Shown here piece by piece: positions 1-11,300 of a DNA stretch of 64,000 nt. The notes under the pieces are model-generated. The model was not told where the DNA came from, searched no databases, and saw nothing but the letters and a program-made list of their open reading frames with translations. Where the stretch lies: contig NZ_CAMYIP010000079.1 of NCBI RefSeq assembly GCF_947258525.1, forward strand, positions 19,447-83,446. Direction: 5' to 3'. Within the stretch, counting starts at the first letter, position 1, and each line of letters opens with the position of its first letter. The stretch is from an uncultured Eudoraea sp. Its GTDB lineage: Bacteria > Bacteroidota > Bacteroidia > Flavobacteriales > Flavobacteriaceae. Made by a program: the position numbers and the translations under genes.

Positions 1-313
1 CAAAAAAACTACTCACAACACATCGAAATCCATAATCATAGATTGCCCATGCGGCGTGTTCTCTTGAAGAACCAGATCCAAAATTTTTCCCGCCAACCAG
101 AATTTTACCACTATAGATTGGATTGTTCAGCACAAATTGTTCTTTTGGGGAATTGTCAGCATGATATCTCCAATCACGAAAAAGGTTATCACCAAAACCC
201 TTTCGCTCGGTTGCTTTAAGAAACCTCGCGGGGATAATCTGATCCGTATCTACATTTTCAATTGGCAGCGGAACAGCTGAAGTGCTTAAAACTTTAAATT
301 TATCGTATGCCAT
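1..313 (-). CDS. leuD: 3-isopropylmalate dehydratase small subunit (C-terminal part cut by window edge)
   Basis: Reverse-strand translation [54 protein letters not shown]...[17 protein letters not shown] is typical LeuD; directly downstream of leuC. Confidence 0.93.
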   Translation of the reverse strand, partial: MAYDKFKVLSTSAVPLPIENVDTDQIIPARFLKATERKGFGDNLFRDWRYHADNSPKEQFVLNNPIYSGKILVGGKNFGSGSSREHAAWAIYDYGFRCVVSSFF

Positions 314-347
314 TAGTATTTATTTCCTTTAATTATTATTCTAAAAA

Positions 348-1757
348 TTATGCCGTTTCAAAAACCATCAACTCCCTTGGGTCTGTTACCTTTCCTGTAA
401 CTGCTGCGGCTGCAGCAACCAAAGGACTGGCCAGGAGTGTTCTTGATCCGGGACCTTGCCTGCCTTCAAAATTTCTGTTAGACGTACTAACAGCATATTT
501 ACCTGCTGGAATTTTGTCGTCATTCATGGCCAGACAAGCAGAACAGCCAGGTTCTCTTAATTCAAAACCGGCCTCATTTAGAATATCCAGGAGACCTTCT
601 TTTTTAATGGCGTCTTCAACTTTATGGGAACCCGGAACCAACCAGGCCGTAACATTATTAGCCTTTTGTCTTCCTTTGACCAAACTGGCAAAGGCCCTGA
701 AATCTTCTATCCTGCCATTAGTGCAACTTCCAAGGAAAACGAAATCTATATCTTTCCCCAGCATATTATCACCTTCTTCAAAGTTCATATATTCAAGCGA
801 TTTCTTATAGGTAGAGGCACCGCCCTGAATAGCATCAGATTTAGGGATACCACCTGAAATTCCAATTCCCATTCCCGGATTAGTCCCATAAGTAATCATT
901 GGTTCAATATCTTCACCATTGAATGTAACTTCATGATCAAAAACAGCGTCCTCATCTGTAAACAACGTTTCCCAATAAGTCATTGCCTTATCCCAGGCTG
1001 CGCCTTTTGGAGTAAACTCTCTATTTTTTATATAGTCAAATGTCTTCTCATCAGGGGCAATCATACCACCTCGTGCACCCATTTCAATACTGAGGTTACA
1101 TACAGTCATGCGTCCTTCCATGGACATCTGTCTAAAGACATCCCCAGCGTATTCAACAAAATACCCGGTTGCGCCTGAAGTACTCAATTTAGATATGATA
1201 TAGAGTGCGACATCTTTTGGCGTAACCGCATTATTTAGTTTTCCATTTATGGAAATACGCATGCTTTTTGGTTTCGGTTGCATAATGCACTGGCTGGCTA
1301 AAACCATTTCTACTTCAGATGTGCCAATACCAAATGCTATAGCACCAAAAGCACCGTGTGTTGAAGTATGTGAGTCACCACAAACAATAGTTGCGCCAGG
1401 TAATGTAATCCCATTTTCAGGTCCTATTACATGTACAATACCGTTTTTTTCATGGCCCAGACCCCAGTACGGAATTTGGTGTTGCTTTGCGTTTAGTTCC
1501 AAAGCCTTCAATTGGTTCGCGGATAAAGGATCTTTAACCGGCAGATGTTGGTTTATTGTAGGCGTATTATGATCTGCTGTTGCAAAAGTCCGCTCAGGAT
1601 ATAAAACTTTAATATTTCTATTTTTTAATCCCAAAAATGCCACCGGACTAGTTACCTCGTGAACAAGATGACGGTCAATAAAGAGCACATCAGGTCCATT
1701 CAAGACCTTTTTGACTACATGTGAGTCCCAAACTTTATCAAATAGTGTTTTTTTCAT
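348..1757 (-). CDS. leuC: 3-isopropylmalate dehydratase large subunit
   Basis: 469 aa; aconitase-family motifs ([33 protein letters not shown]). Confidence 0.96.
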   Translation of the reverse strand: MKKTLFDKVWDSHVVKKVLNGPDVLFIDRHLVHEVTSPVAFLGLKNRNIKVLYPERTFATADHNTPTINQHLPVKDPLSANQLKALELNAKQHQIPYWGLGHEKNGIVHVIGPENGITLPGATIVCGDSHTSTHGAFGAIAFGIGTSEVEMVLASQCIMQPKPKSMRISINGKLNNAVTPKDVALYIISKLSTSGATGYFVEYAGDVFRQMSMEGRMTVCNLSIEMGARGGMIAPDEKTFDYIKNREFTPKGAAWDKAMTYWETLFTDEDAVFDHEVTFNGEDIEPMITYGTNPGMGIGISGGIPKSDAIQGGASTYKKSLEYMNFEEGDNMLGKDIDFVFLGSCTNGRIEDFRAFASLVKGRQKANNVTAWLVPGSHKVEDAIKKEGLLDILNEAGFELREPGCSACLAMNDDKIPAGKYAVSTSNRNFEGRQGPGSRTLLASPLVAAAAAVTGKVTDPRELMVFETA

Positions 1758-2113
1758 AAATATTTAAATAACTAAGGAATAGCTTTTTAGCACAGCCAAC
1801 AAATGTATGAAATACAAACAAAATCGAGTAAAACAATGTACCTTTAAATTACGATGTTCAATGAGCTTACCACATATATAAAATATTGATAATCAATTAT
1901 ATAAATACATTATAACTACTTAATAGTTTTATGTTAATGGTGGGCAGCATACTAGTATTTTAGCCACAGGCAAAAAATTCAATAACATTTTTATGCAATT
2001 CTGGTTTAATATGGCCAGACATTGGTTTAACATTATTGTAACTATTACATGCAAATCCTATTCCTATCTTTAGTAAAACCTAACAACTTATTTCACAATT
2101 AAAAAACAAACTC

Positions 2114-3223
2114 ATGAAAAAAAATTACAAAAAAGCTTCACTATTTTTACTAGTAGCCTTAATGTTCTTTAGCATTAATGGCAATGCCCAATTAGATTTA
2201 CCGAGAGGTAGTCAAAAAGCGAAAGTTTCACAGCGAATAGGAATAACTGATATCTCTATTACTTATTCAAGACCTGCCGTAAAAGGCAGGGAGATATGGG
2301 GAAAGTTAGTGCCTTATGGTATGAACAATCTGGGATTTGGAACGGCCAAAGAATCCCCATGGCGAGCCGGCGCAAATGAAAACACCATAATTAAATTTAC
2401 AGATGACGTTAAGATTGAAGGGCAACCATTGAGTGCCGGTAAGTACGGACTGCACATGATTCTTCATGATGACAAAAATGCAACTGTAATTTTTTCTAAA
2501 AACTATGAGGCCTGGGGCAGCTATTTTTACGAACCTAATGAAGATGCATTAAGGGTCGATGTTAATACGAAGGAGATTCCACATGTTGAAGAGCTAACTT
2601 ATCTTTTTACTGAGGTTGGTGCTAATTCTACAATGGCTTCATTAAACTGGGAAAAGAAACAAATACCTTTTAAAATTGAAGTTGATGTTTCTGATATAGT
2701 CCTGGCAGATATACGTCATAAACTACAGAATACTCCTGGTTTTAACCGGCAAACCTGGGAGCAGGCGGCTAATTATTCATTTAATAATGGAGGAGATCTT
2801 GATGAGGCACTTGGCTGGATAAATGCTACTATAGAAGGAATGTTTTTTAGTCAAAAAACTTTCAACAACCTCAGTACAAAGGCTAGAATTCTAACAAAAC
2901 AGGGAAAAACTTCGGAAGCAGATGCCGTTATGGATGAAGCCTTGGGTCTTGCAACAGTGCTAGAAGTTCATGGCTATGGAAGACAATTAATTGCCCGGGG
3001 AGAAAAAGAAAAAGCAATGGAGGTTTTTAAAATGAATGCAAAAAATAATAAAGGACAGTGGCCCGTTGATTACGGATTAGCAAGAGCTTATTCTGCGATG
3101 GGTAACTATAAAACCGCATTAAAGCATTTAAAAATTGCAGCTAATAGAGCCCCTGATCAGATAAATAAGGATGCCATCGCCTCTAATTTAACAAAGCTTG
3201 AAAAAGGCGAAGATATTAACTAA
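2114..3223 (+). CDS. DUF2911-type secreted protein with TPR-like C-terminus
   Basis: Signal peptide; LPRGSQKAKVSQRIGITDISITYSRPAVKGREIWG typical of DUF2911; helical repeat C-terminus. Confidence 0.8.
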   Translation: MKKNYKKASLFLLVALMFFSINGNAQLDLPRGSQKAKVSQRIGITDISITYSRPAVKGREIWGKLVPYGMNNLGFGTAKESPWRAGANENTIIKFTDDVKIEGQPLSAGKYGLHMILHDDKNATVIFSKNYEAWGSYFYEPNEDALRVDVNTKEIPHVEELTYLFTEVGANSTMASLNWEKKQIPFKIEVDVSDIVLADIRHKLQNTPGFNRQTWEQAANYSFNNGGDLDEALGWINATIEGMFFSQKTFNNLSTKARILTKQGKTSEADAVMDEALGLATVLEVHGYGRQLIARGEKEKAMEVFKMNAKNNKGQWPVDYGLARAYSAMGNYKTALKHLKIAANRAPDQINKDAIASNLTKLEKGEDIN

Positions 3224-3272
3224 ATAACTTTTTCCTTTGATATAATATTAGGAGCCGGATAAATTCCGGCTC

Positions 3273-5378
3273 TTAACTTATATAATTCCAGATATCCTTG
3301 TGCTTCATTAATTGGGCATAAGTATATCTGATTGGTTTATTTTCTTCTTTCTGTAATGCGGGATCATCATTAAGAATCTTAATTGCATAATACCTTGCGG
3401 TTTTTAAGATATCATTGTCTTTTACAATATCGGCTATTTTTAGATTCAGAATACCACTTTGCTGGGTTCCCATAAGATCACCGGGTCCGCGAAGTTTCAA
3501 GTCCACTTCTGCAATTTCAAATCCGTCATTTGTGCTTGTCATGGTTTCAAGCCTGGTTTTAGCGTCTGAAGATAGCTTGTGACCTGTCATAAGGATACAA
3601 TAGCTTTGTTCAGCTCCTCGGCCCACACGTCCCCTTAATTGGTGTAATTGAGAAAGACCGAAGCGTTCTGCACTTTCTATAATCATAACAGAAGCATTAG
3701 GGATGTTTACCCCTACCTCAATTACTGTTGTGGCAACCATAATTTGTGTTTCTCCCTTAACAAAGCGTTCCATCTCATAATCCTTATCTTGTGGTTTCAT
3801 CTTCCCATGCACTATTGATATCTGATAATGGGGTAGTGGAAAATCGCGTGCAATACTCTCATAGCCGTCCATTAAATCCTTGTAATCCAATGCCTCTGAC
3901 TCCTGAATTAGCGGATATACAATATATACTTGTCTTCCCTTCTTTATTTCATCTCGCAAAAACTGAAACACTTTCAATCGGTTTTTGTCAAATCTGTGTA
4001 CGGTCTTTACGGCTTTTCTTCCAGGAGGGAGCTCATCAATCACAGATATATCAAGATCTCCATAAAGGCTCATGGCCAGGGTTCTTGGAATTGGGGTAGC
4101 GGTCATCACTAAGATATGAGGAGGAACCTCGTTCTTGTGCCATAATTTAGATCTTTGTGCAACACCAAACCTATGTTGCTCATCAATTATTGCCAATCCA
4201 AGATTTTTAAATTGTACTTTATCCTCTAATACAGCATGTGTGCCAATAAGAAGATTAAGTGTACCATCTTCGAGGTGCTCATGAATATGCTTTCTCTCAG
4301 CCTTTTTAACAGATCCGGTAAGTAAGGCTACATTAATTCCAATAGTACCCAGCAATTCTTTAATGCTTTTATAATGCTGATTTGCCAATATTTCCGTAGG
4401 AGCCATTAAACACGCCTGATAACCGTTATCCAGCGCTATTAAGATAGCCATTAGGGCAACTACGGTTTTACCAGATCCAACATCCCCTTGCAAAAGGCGG
4501 TTCATTTGGGCTTTACTGCCCAGGTCTGCCCTTATTTCTTTAATGACTTTCTTTTGAGCGGTTGTAAGTTCAAAGGGTAAATGGTCTTTATAAAATGTGT
4601 TAAATAATTCACCTACACTTTTAAAGGGATAACCTTTTATTTTTTGTTTTCGAATTAATTTCTTTGAAATGAGCTGTAGCTGTACGAAAAACAACTCTTC
4701 AAATTTGAGCCGGAATTGTGCTTTGGATAATAATTTCAGATCCTTGGGAAAATGTATATTGAACATAGCTTCCTTTTTAGAAATCAACCTGAGTTCATCT
4801 CTTAAAGCCGGTGCAAGGGTTTCTCTGAACTCTCCCTTTGTTTCAATAAATAATTGCTGTATTAATTTACTGAGCACTCTGTTTGTAATACCCTTTGCAC
4901 TGAGTTTTTCTGTAGAGGGATATATTGGTTGTAAAGACACCCTTATACCTTTTTCATGCTCGGTGAGCAATTCCATATCGGGGTGCGGCATGGAGAATCT
5001 GCCACTAAACCAATTCGTTCTTCCAAAAATGACATAGGGCGTATTCAGTTTGATATTTTCCCTAATCCATTTCTGTCCGCGGAACCAAACCAGTTCCATT
5101 TCCCCGGTGTTATCCATGAACTTAGCGACGAAACGGCTTCCTCTTTTTTGCTCTACAGTTTTAATATTGATGATTTTCCCAATAATTTGAACATCTGCAT
5201 TACCTCTTTGTAACTCATTAATTTTATAATATCTTGTTTTATCAATATACCTGTTAGGAAAAAGATTAATCAAATCCTGATAAGTCACTATCCCTAACTC
5301 AGACTTGAGTATTTCTGACCTGTTTGGACCAACACCTTTTAAATAGGTTACCGGGGTTTGGAGATAGTTCGAATTCAT
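3273..5378 (-). CDS. recG: ATP-dependent DNA helicase RecG
   Basis: 701 aa; GDVGSGKTVVA, DEQHRFGV, MTATPIPRTLA, QLRGRVGRG motifs. Confidence 0.97.
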   Translation of the reverse strand: MNSNYLQTPVTYLKGVGPNRSEILKSELGIVTYQDLINLFPNRYIDKTRYYKINELQRGNADVQIIGKIINIKTVEQKRGSRFVAKFMDNTGEMELVWFRGQKWIRENIKLNTPYVIFGRTNWFSGRFSMPHPDMELLTEHEKGIRVSLQPIYPSTEKLSAKGITNRVLSKLIQQLFIETKGEFRETLAPALRDELRLISKKEAMFNIHFPKDLKLLSKAQFRLKFEELFFVQLQLISKKLIRKQKIKGYPFKSVGELFNTFYKDHLPFELTTAQKKVIKEIRADLGSKAQMNRLLQGDVGSGKTVVALMAILIALDNGYQACLMAPTEILANQHYKSIKELLGTIGINVALLTGSVKKAERKHIHEHLEDGTLNLLIGTHAVLEDKVQFKNLGLAIIDEQHRFGVAQRSKLWHKNEVPPHILVMTATPIPRTLAMSLYGDLDISVIDELPPGRKAVKTVHRFDKNRLKVFQFLRDEIKKGRQVYIVYPLIQESEALDYKDLMDGYESIARDFPLPHYQISIVHGKMKPQDKDYEMERFVKGETQIMVATTVIEVGVNIPNASVMIIESAERFGLSQLHQLRGRVGRGAEQSYCILMTGHKLSSDAKTRLETMTSTNDGFEIAEVDLKLRGPGDLMGTQQSGILNLKIADIVKDNDILKTARYYAIKILNDDPALQKEENKPIRYTYAQLMKHKDIWNYIS

Positions 5379-5459
5379 AAAACGAAAATAACGGTTACGG
5401 AATAATACTGCAATACCGCAAATTGCTAAATTTGGATTGACAATTGTATATTAAACTTT

Positions 5460-7550
5460 ATGAACCTTATTAATTCGCTTTTAGCAATTCTTTTTTCAGG
5501 TTTTTTGTTTAGTCAGCCTCAGCCTTCAGTAGATTTCTATAAAGCAGATATTGATATAATTCCCAATGCAGCGGATAAAAAAATAAATGGTAAGATAATC
5601 TATTGGTTTAATATTCTCAGTAAAACGGATTCTGTTTTTTTAGACGCAAAAAACATGAATTTCTCTGCTGTTTTAATAAATGGTAAAAAAGTTCGCCATA
5701 AGAATACAAAGGACAAGATAATTGTTTATAAGAAACTCAAGGCAAACAGAGCGTATGAATTAACGCTGGACTATTCGGCAATTCCAAAGCAAACAGTTTA
5801 CTTTTTAGGATGGGAAGATTCAATTGCCGATAACAATCAAATTTGGACTCAGGGCCAGGGAAAATATACCAGTCATTGGCTTCCAAGTTTTGATGATATG
5901 AATGAGAAGGTTGAATTTGATCTCGAACTCACTTTTGATAAGGACTATGAAGTTATCGCAAATGGTAAATTAAAAAATACATTATTAAAAGATTCACTGA
6001 GAACCTCGATTTTTGATATGAAAAAGCCAATGAGCAGCTATCTTCTGGCTTTTGCGATTGGAACTTATAACTGTAAGAAAATTAAAAGTAAGAATGGAAT
6101 TCCAATAGAGCTCTATTATTATCCCGGAGACAGCTTAAAAGTTGAACCAACTTACAGGTATACCAGTGAAATTTTTGATTTTCTTTCAGAAGAAATCGGG
6201 ATAGATTATCCATGGCAAAATTACAAACAGATACCTGTTCGTGATTTTTTGTATGCCGGCATGGAGAATACGGGAACTACCATATTTTCTGATGGCTATG
6301 TAATAGATAGTGTAGCTTTTATAGATAAAAATTATGTAAATGTTAACGCCCATGAAATGGCACACCAGTGGTTTGGAAACCTGGTTACCGAAAAAGATGG
6401 GAATCATCACTGGCTCCATGAAGGTTTTGCAACATACTATGCTTTGCTTGCAGAAAAAAAACTGTTTGGCGAAGAGTACTTTTATTGGAAACTTTATAAA
6501 TCTGCAAAACAACTTCAAGACCTATATAGGGAGGGGAAAGGTGAAGCGTTAACAGATCCAAAGGCGAGTAGTTTAACCTTTTATGAAAAAGGGGCCTGGG
6601 CTCTTCATATATTGAGAACAAAACTTGGGGACAAGGTTTTCAAAGCAGGTATAAGGTCCTATCTTAACAAATATCAGTATTCTAATGTCACTATATCTGA
6701 TTTTATCTCAGAGATGCAACTGGTAAGCAAATCAGATTTGCGTGAATTTGAGCAAACTTGGCTGAGAGATGTAAAATTTCCATTTGAGAAAGCAAAGTTA
6801 CTACTTGCTTCATCTTCCGCTGATTTGCAGGCCTTTTTTAATCTTCAAAGTGAATTAACATCAAGCAATGCAATGAATGAGCCAATTATTACTAAGGTAT
6901 GGACTAGCAATACATCTTCAATGCTAAGAGAAAATATCATCTTTGACTATCATAAATCCTTATCTGAAAGTTTTAGCAGGAATGCATTTGATACAAAAGA
7001 TTTGAAGACGAGGCAGGCTTTATGCATAACAACCGATAGAATTCCTTTGGGACTTAAAAAGCAATTTGAATCCTTATTAAAAGATAAAAGTTATCTTACA
7101 ATTGAAAATGCACTTTACCGTTTGTGGATTTCCTTTCCTGAAGACAGAATGGCCTATTTGGAAAAAACTAAAGGTATCATTGGACTTCCTAATAAAAATG
7201 TTCGTTTATTATGGTTGTTATTGGCAGTATTGACAAAAGACTATTTAAATGACTCACAGAAGGCCGCATTTGCCAACGAATTATTCCGATATACTTCAAT
7301 GGAAAATTCTATTGAGGTAAGGCAAAATGCATTTTCTTTGATTTCTGAAGTTTTTCCTTTTACGGATCAAAACCTGAAAGATTTGGTCAATGCCTCTGTT
7401 CATCATTCCTGGCAATTCAGAAATTTTGCCAGAAACCAGATAGAAAGGCTACTAAAAGACGAAAAACAAAAAGGGCGGATACATGAATTGTCAAAAGAAC
7501 TAAAGGGAGAAGAATTGCGTTATATACAAAGTAAACTGAATGTGAGATGA
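5460..7550 (+). CDS. M1-family metallopeptidase (aminopeptidase N-like)
   Basis: AGMENTGT plus HEMAHQWFGNLVTEKDGNHHWLHEGFATY (intact HExxH-X18-E). Confidence 0.93.
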   Translation: MNLINSLLAILFSGFLFSQPQPSVDFYKADIDIIPNAADKKINGKIIYWFNILSKTDSVFLDAKNMNFSAVLINGKKVRHKNTKDKIIVYKKLKANRAYELTLDYSAIPKQTVYFLGWEDSIADNNQIWTQGQGKYTSHWLPSFDDMNEKVEFDLELTFDKDYEVIANGKLKNTLLKDSLRTSIFDMKKPMSSYLLAFAIGTYNCKKIKSKNGIPIELYYYPGDSLKVEPTYRYTSEIFDFLSEEIGIDYPWQNYKQIPVRDFLYAGMENTGTTIFSDGYVIDSVAFIDKNYVNVNAHEMAHQWFGNLVTEKDGNHHWLHEGFATYYALLAEKKLFGEEYFYWKLYKSAKQLQDLYREGKGEALTDPKASSLTFYEKGAWALHILRTKLGDKVFKAGIRSYLNKYQYSNVTISDFISEMQLVSKSDLREFEQTWLRDVKFPFEKAKLLLASSSADLQAFFNLQSELTSSNAMNEPIITKVWTSNTSSMLRENIIFDYHKSLSESFSRNAFDTKDLKTRQALCITTDRIPLGLKKQFESLLKDKSYLTIENALYRLWISFPEDRMAYLEKTKGIIGLPNKNVRLLWLLLAVLTKDYLNDSQKAAFANELFRYTSMENSIEVRQNAFSLISEVFPFTDQNLKDLVNASVHHSWQFRNFARNQIERLLKDEKQKGRIHELSKELKGEELRYIQSKLNVR

Positions 7551-8455
7551 GAGCTTTAGTAATATCAGGGGGTGGGAGCAAGGGCGCCTTTGCAGGAGGC
7601 GTTGCCCAATACCTGATGCAGGAATTGAATCATAATTACGATCTATATCTCGGTACATCAACCGGAAGCTTGCTAATTTCACATCTGGCACTACAAAAGA
7701 TTCAAAAAATTAAAGAAGTTTATACCTCCGTAGATCAGGACAGCATCTTTAGTAATTGCCCTTTTGTGATTCAAAAAAAATATGGCGTGGCCAATATTGG
7801 CATAAACCATTGGAATGTGCTAAAGAACTTCTACAAAGGCAGCCGAACTTTTGGCGAGAGTCACAATTTATTGAAACTTATAAAAAACACACTCACACCT
7901 GAGGAATTTGAAATTCTTAAATCAGGTTCTAAGGATATCGTAGTTACAGTATCCAATCTCTCTTTAAATACCGTAGAATATAAGTCCATTAAGGATTTTG
8001 ACTATGAAGATTTTTGTGAATGGATTTGGATTTCATGTAATTACACACCTTTTATGAGCCTGGTCCGAAAAGAGGGTTGCGAATATGCTGATGGGGGACT
8101 TGGCAGTATGGTACCTATTGAAGAGGCCATTATGAGAGGGGCAACGGAAGTAGATGCTATTATTTTACATACTGAAGTGACTCATTTTAACAGAATGCCC
8201 TCTAAGAATGCATTTTCGCTCCTTACCAGCATGTTTGCATTTATGTTAGATAGAATAGAACGCCAGAATATCCGAATTGGAAAGTTTGTTGCCAATAACA
8301 ACAATGCAATAATCAATTTCTATTATACGCCAACCGTATTAACAACAAATTCATTAATCTTCGATAAAGAGAAAATGACCTCCTGGTGGGAAAAGGGTCA
8401 TGAGTTTGCAAGAAGTAAAAATGTGGAGCTAAGTGCTTTTGAACCCGAACAGTAA
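7547..8455 (+). CDS. patatin-like phospholipase
   Basis: SGGGSKGAFAGG, GTSTGS (GxSxG), DGGLGSMVP; 4-nt ATGA overlap with upstream gene. Confidence 0.88.
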   Translation: MRALVISGGGSKGAFAGGVAQYLMQELNHNYDLYLGTSTGSLLISHLALQKIQKIKEVYTSVDQDSIFSNCPFVIQKKYGVANIGINHWNVLKNFYKGSRTFGESHNLLKLIKNTLTPEEFEILKSGSKDIVVTVSNLSLNTVEYKSIKDFDYEDFCEWIWISCNYTPFMSLVRKEGCEYADGGLGSMVPIEEAIMRGATEVDAIILHTEVTHFNRMPSKNAFSLLTSMFAFMLDRIERQNIRIGKFVANNNNAIINFYYTPTVLTTNSLIFDKEKMTSWWEKGHEFARSKNVELSAFEPEQ

Positions 8456-8475
8456 TTTATATTACTTCTAAAAAT

Positions 8476-8994
8476 TTACCAAATTTCTCCAATTTCCTTT
8501 TTTACAAAGGCGAGTGCCGTTGCCGAAGGAGATTGTTTTTCCATAGTTTCATTTAGAATGTCTTCACGCAACTTATCAGCAGAGTCTGATTCAGACATGC
8601 CAGCTTTTCTTATAGATTGAATAGTCGCATTTTTAGCAGCCTTTATAATATTCCAACAATCATCGCTCATATAGATCTGTTGGGATAAATTGTGATCGAA
8701 CTCATTTTCAATAGTTCGAATCAATAATTGCTCATATGCATTTTTATCAGCAGATTTGGGTGCTACCCTAACAACAAGACTTGGTATTGAGATACGTTCT
8801 AAGAACAGTGCCATACGTTCATAGGCCTGCAAGCGTATAGGCATGGCATTTTTTTGTGAATCTTTGTGAAGTAAAAATCTTCTTCTACCTTCCTCGTTCC
8901 TGGTATGTAATCTAAAAAAATAAAAAGCCACGGCTCCGGTAACCACCGCAGGTAACAAAAATGCGAAAAGCTGAAAAATATCGTCCCCAGTCAT
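8476..8994 (-). CDS. hypothetical protein with N-terminal membrane segment
   Basis: 172-aa ORF; hydrophobic N-terminus LFAFLLPAVVTGAVAFYFF, soluble C-terminus. Confidence 0.7.
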   Translation of the reverse strand: MTGDDIFQLFAFLLPAVVTGAVAFYFFRLHTRNEEGRRRFLLHKDSQKNAMPIRLQAYERMALFLERISIPSLVVRVAPKSADKNAYEQLLIRTIENEFDHNLSQQIYMSDDCWNIIKAAKNATIQSIRKAGMSESDSADKLREDILNETMEKQSPSATALAFVKKEIGEIW

Positions 8995-9111
8995 GTTTTG
9001 GTAATTTAGTTTGGTTTATGGATGTAGAACGTAAGAATATTCAAAAAATTATAGCTCTTATTTTTCTCTTTAAGAAAGTAGCACTGTAATACTATTTGAG
9101 CATATTTTCTT

Positions 9112-9885
9112 TCATTTCTTCATATTTTGTCTCAACCTAAGGTAGAATAAATTGAAGTTGGGGTGAAGCTTGATATACAATGATTTAACCATATCGGTTT
9201 TTCTTGAAACTACGATTCTCTCTGCTTTTACATCAGTAGTATTTCCAATTATTGCAGCTACAGGAGCAGCCTGTGAATATACATTTTCCCAACTGTTTGC
9301 ATCATCTGTATGGAATTCAAGGGTTACAGCCATCTCAGGATTTACTTTAATTACACCGGCTATCTTGTTCAGCATATCGGTAGCTGCTCCTTCAAGTATA
9401 ACACCATTGGGAGTAGCACCAAACAAAGTAGAATTATCCATGATTACGGTGACAGCACCACTTTCAACTTTAATATTAGCGTTCTCACCCAGCGTTTGCT
9501 TAAAATTAGTAAGGACAAGTAGTGAAATGGAATCATTGCTGGTCAGAGTCTCATTAATAAATTTCAACTCTCCTTCTTTCTTTCTCAGCGCCTCCATGAC
9601 ACCGCTAAGCTTGTCCTGTCTTTGACTAGCTTGCCCGGTAAAGCTATTTAGGTTTTCTAATAATATAGCATTGTTTTCTTCCAGTCCTTTTAACTGACTT
9701 TCAAAGGAATCTGCTCTGGCCTGGCTTATTTTTTCATTTTTTTTAGATTCTAAAAGTTCGGCTTTTAAACCTTCCAATTCCGCATTCAAGCTGTTAACCT
9801 GTGCGATGAGCTCTTTCTTCTTCTGAGCTTGCAAAGTACTTCCCAGCAAAAGCAAAAAGAGTATTGATAAAGTAATTCTATTCAT
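9112..9885 (-). CDS. secreted coiled-coil, degenerate OmpA-like protein
   Basis: Signal peptide, coiled coil, C-terminus resembles the OmpA protein at 16023..16874 but lacks the usual peptidoglycan-binding signature. Confidence 0.65.
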   Translation of the reverse strand: MNRITLSILFLLLLGSTLQAQKKKELIAQVNSLNAELEGLKAELLESKKNEKISQARADSFESQLKGLEENNAILLENLNSFTGQASQRQDKLSGVMEALRKKEGELKFINETLTSNDSISLLVLTNFKQTLGENANIKVESGAVTVIMDNSTLFGATPNGVILEGAATDMLNKIAGVIKVNPEMAVTLEFHTDDANSWENVYSQAAPVAAIIGNTTDVKAERIVVSRKTDMVKSLYIKLHPNFNLFYLRLRQNMKK

Positions 9886-10015
9886 GGGTGTTATCGATTA
9901 ATTAAAAAACAGGAATATTTACCTTTATTTAAATGAAAGACAAAAATAGGTTATTTATACGTTTACCAATTTACCTCGGTCAACTAATTCTATATAATAT
10001 TTAACCAAATTCAAT

Positions 10016-11296
10016 TCAATCATCCATATTCAGGTAATCAAGGCTCATTTCAGCAAGTGTTTTTACACCCAAAATCAATCCGCTGTCATCAATTATAAAA
10101 TCTGGTGTATGATGCGGGAATGACTCAGTAGTACCAGCTGTCATCCCACCTAAAAAAAAGAAAAACCCGGGGACTTGTTCTTGAAAATAAGAAAAGTCTT
10201 CGGCGCCTGTAATAGCTTTTTGAATTTGAACATTTTCCATTCCACCAACGCGTTGCATGGTAGGTAACATTTTAACCACCAGATCCGGATCATTATTAGT
10301 TATGGCAGTCATTGTTTGAATGTCTATGGTAGCATCACCGCCATAGGCTTTCGCTATTGTAGGTACCATTTCCTCCATTCTTTGATTGATCATTTTTTGC
10401 ATGTCATAATCCAGGGTACGGATTGTACCTATAAGTTCGGCACTTTCCGGAATAATATTAAAACGAACCCCGCTCTTAATTTTGCCTACTGAAATTACAG
10501 CCGCTTCATTAGTAAGATCAGATTCCCTGCTTATGATTGTCTGTAATCCATCAATTATTTTGGCACTTATAAGAATGGGATCAACACCTAACCACGGCTG
10601 TGAACCATGACTTTGCTTTCCTTTTACATTGATTACAAAACGCTGTGCAGCAGCCATAGCGCCCCCTGATTTATAGCGAATGACACCTACCGGGATTTCA
10701 GATTTTATGTGTAATCCGAAAATTGCATCTACATCCGGAGCTTTTAACACACCTTCCTTAACCATCATAATTGCACCGCCTTCTTCCCCGGGAGGAGCTC
10801 CTTCCTCTGCGGGTTGAAAAATAAACTTTACCGTTCCCTTTATCTTGTCTTTATTTTTGGATAAAACCTCTGCCACGCCCATTAAAATAGCTGTGTGTGT
10901 ATCATGTCCGCAGGCATGCATAACTCCAACCTGCTCTCCGAGAAATTCGGCTGTAACTGTAGATTTAAATGCTAGATCATTACGCTCAGTCACCGGTAAG
11001 GCATCAATATCTGCCCTTAAGGCCACAACCTTACCTGGCTGATCTCCTTTCAGAATACCAACAACACCGGTATGAGCTACTCCGGTTTGCACAGCTATAC
11101 CTAATGATTTTAAATGTGCAGCTATCTTTTCAGCAGTCTTGAATTCCCGATTGGACAATTCCGGGTTTTGATGTATTTCTCTTCTCCACTTAACAACCTT
11201 TCCTTCAATAAGCTCATAATCATTAGATAAATCTGTTCCCTGAGCCAGAACTATTGTTCCGACAAGAAGAAAAAATATTGTAATTAACTTTTTCAT
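10016..11296 (-). CDS. M20-family amidohydrolase (secreted)
   Basis: Signal peptide; ALRADIDALPV, MHACGHDTHTAILMG, FIFQPAEEG motifs. Confidence 0.93.
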   Translation of the reverse strand: MKKLITIFFLLVGTIVLAQGTDLSNDYELIEGKVVKWRREIHQNPELSNREFKTAEKIAAHLKSLGIAVQTGVAHTGVVGILKGDQPGKVVALRADIDALPVTERNDLAFKSTVTAEFLGEQVGVMHACGHDTHTAILMGVAEVLSKNKDKIKGTVKFIFQPAEEGAPPGEEGGAIMMVKEGVLKAPDVDAIFGLHIKSEIPVGVIRYKSGGAMAAAQRFVINVKGKQSHGSQPWLGVDPILISAKIIDGLQTIISRESDLTNEAAVISVGKIKSGVRFNIIPESAELIGTIRTLDYDMQKMINQRMEEMVPTIAKAYGGDATIDIQTMTAITNNDPDLVVKMLPTMQRVGGMENVQIQKAITGAEDFSYFQEQVPGFFFFLGGMTAGTTESFPHHTPDFIIDDSGLILGVKTLAEMSLDYLNMDD

Positions 11297-11300
11297 AGTA

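Noticed and set aside
307-810. 167-aa plus-strand ORF inside leuC
   Set aside because: Antisense shadow of a strong leuC coding frame; no recognisable domain
1758-2113. Possible leader/attenuator upstream of leuC or regulatory RNA
   Set aside because: No leucine-rich leader peptide or terminator hairpin identified by eye
9170-9625. 151-aa plus-strand ORF
   Set aside because: Antisense of the secreted coiled-coil gene; Ser/Thr/Pro-rich composition typical of shadow frames
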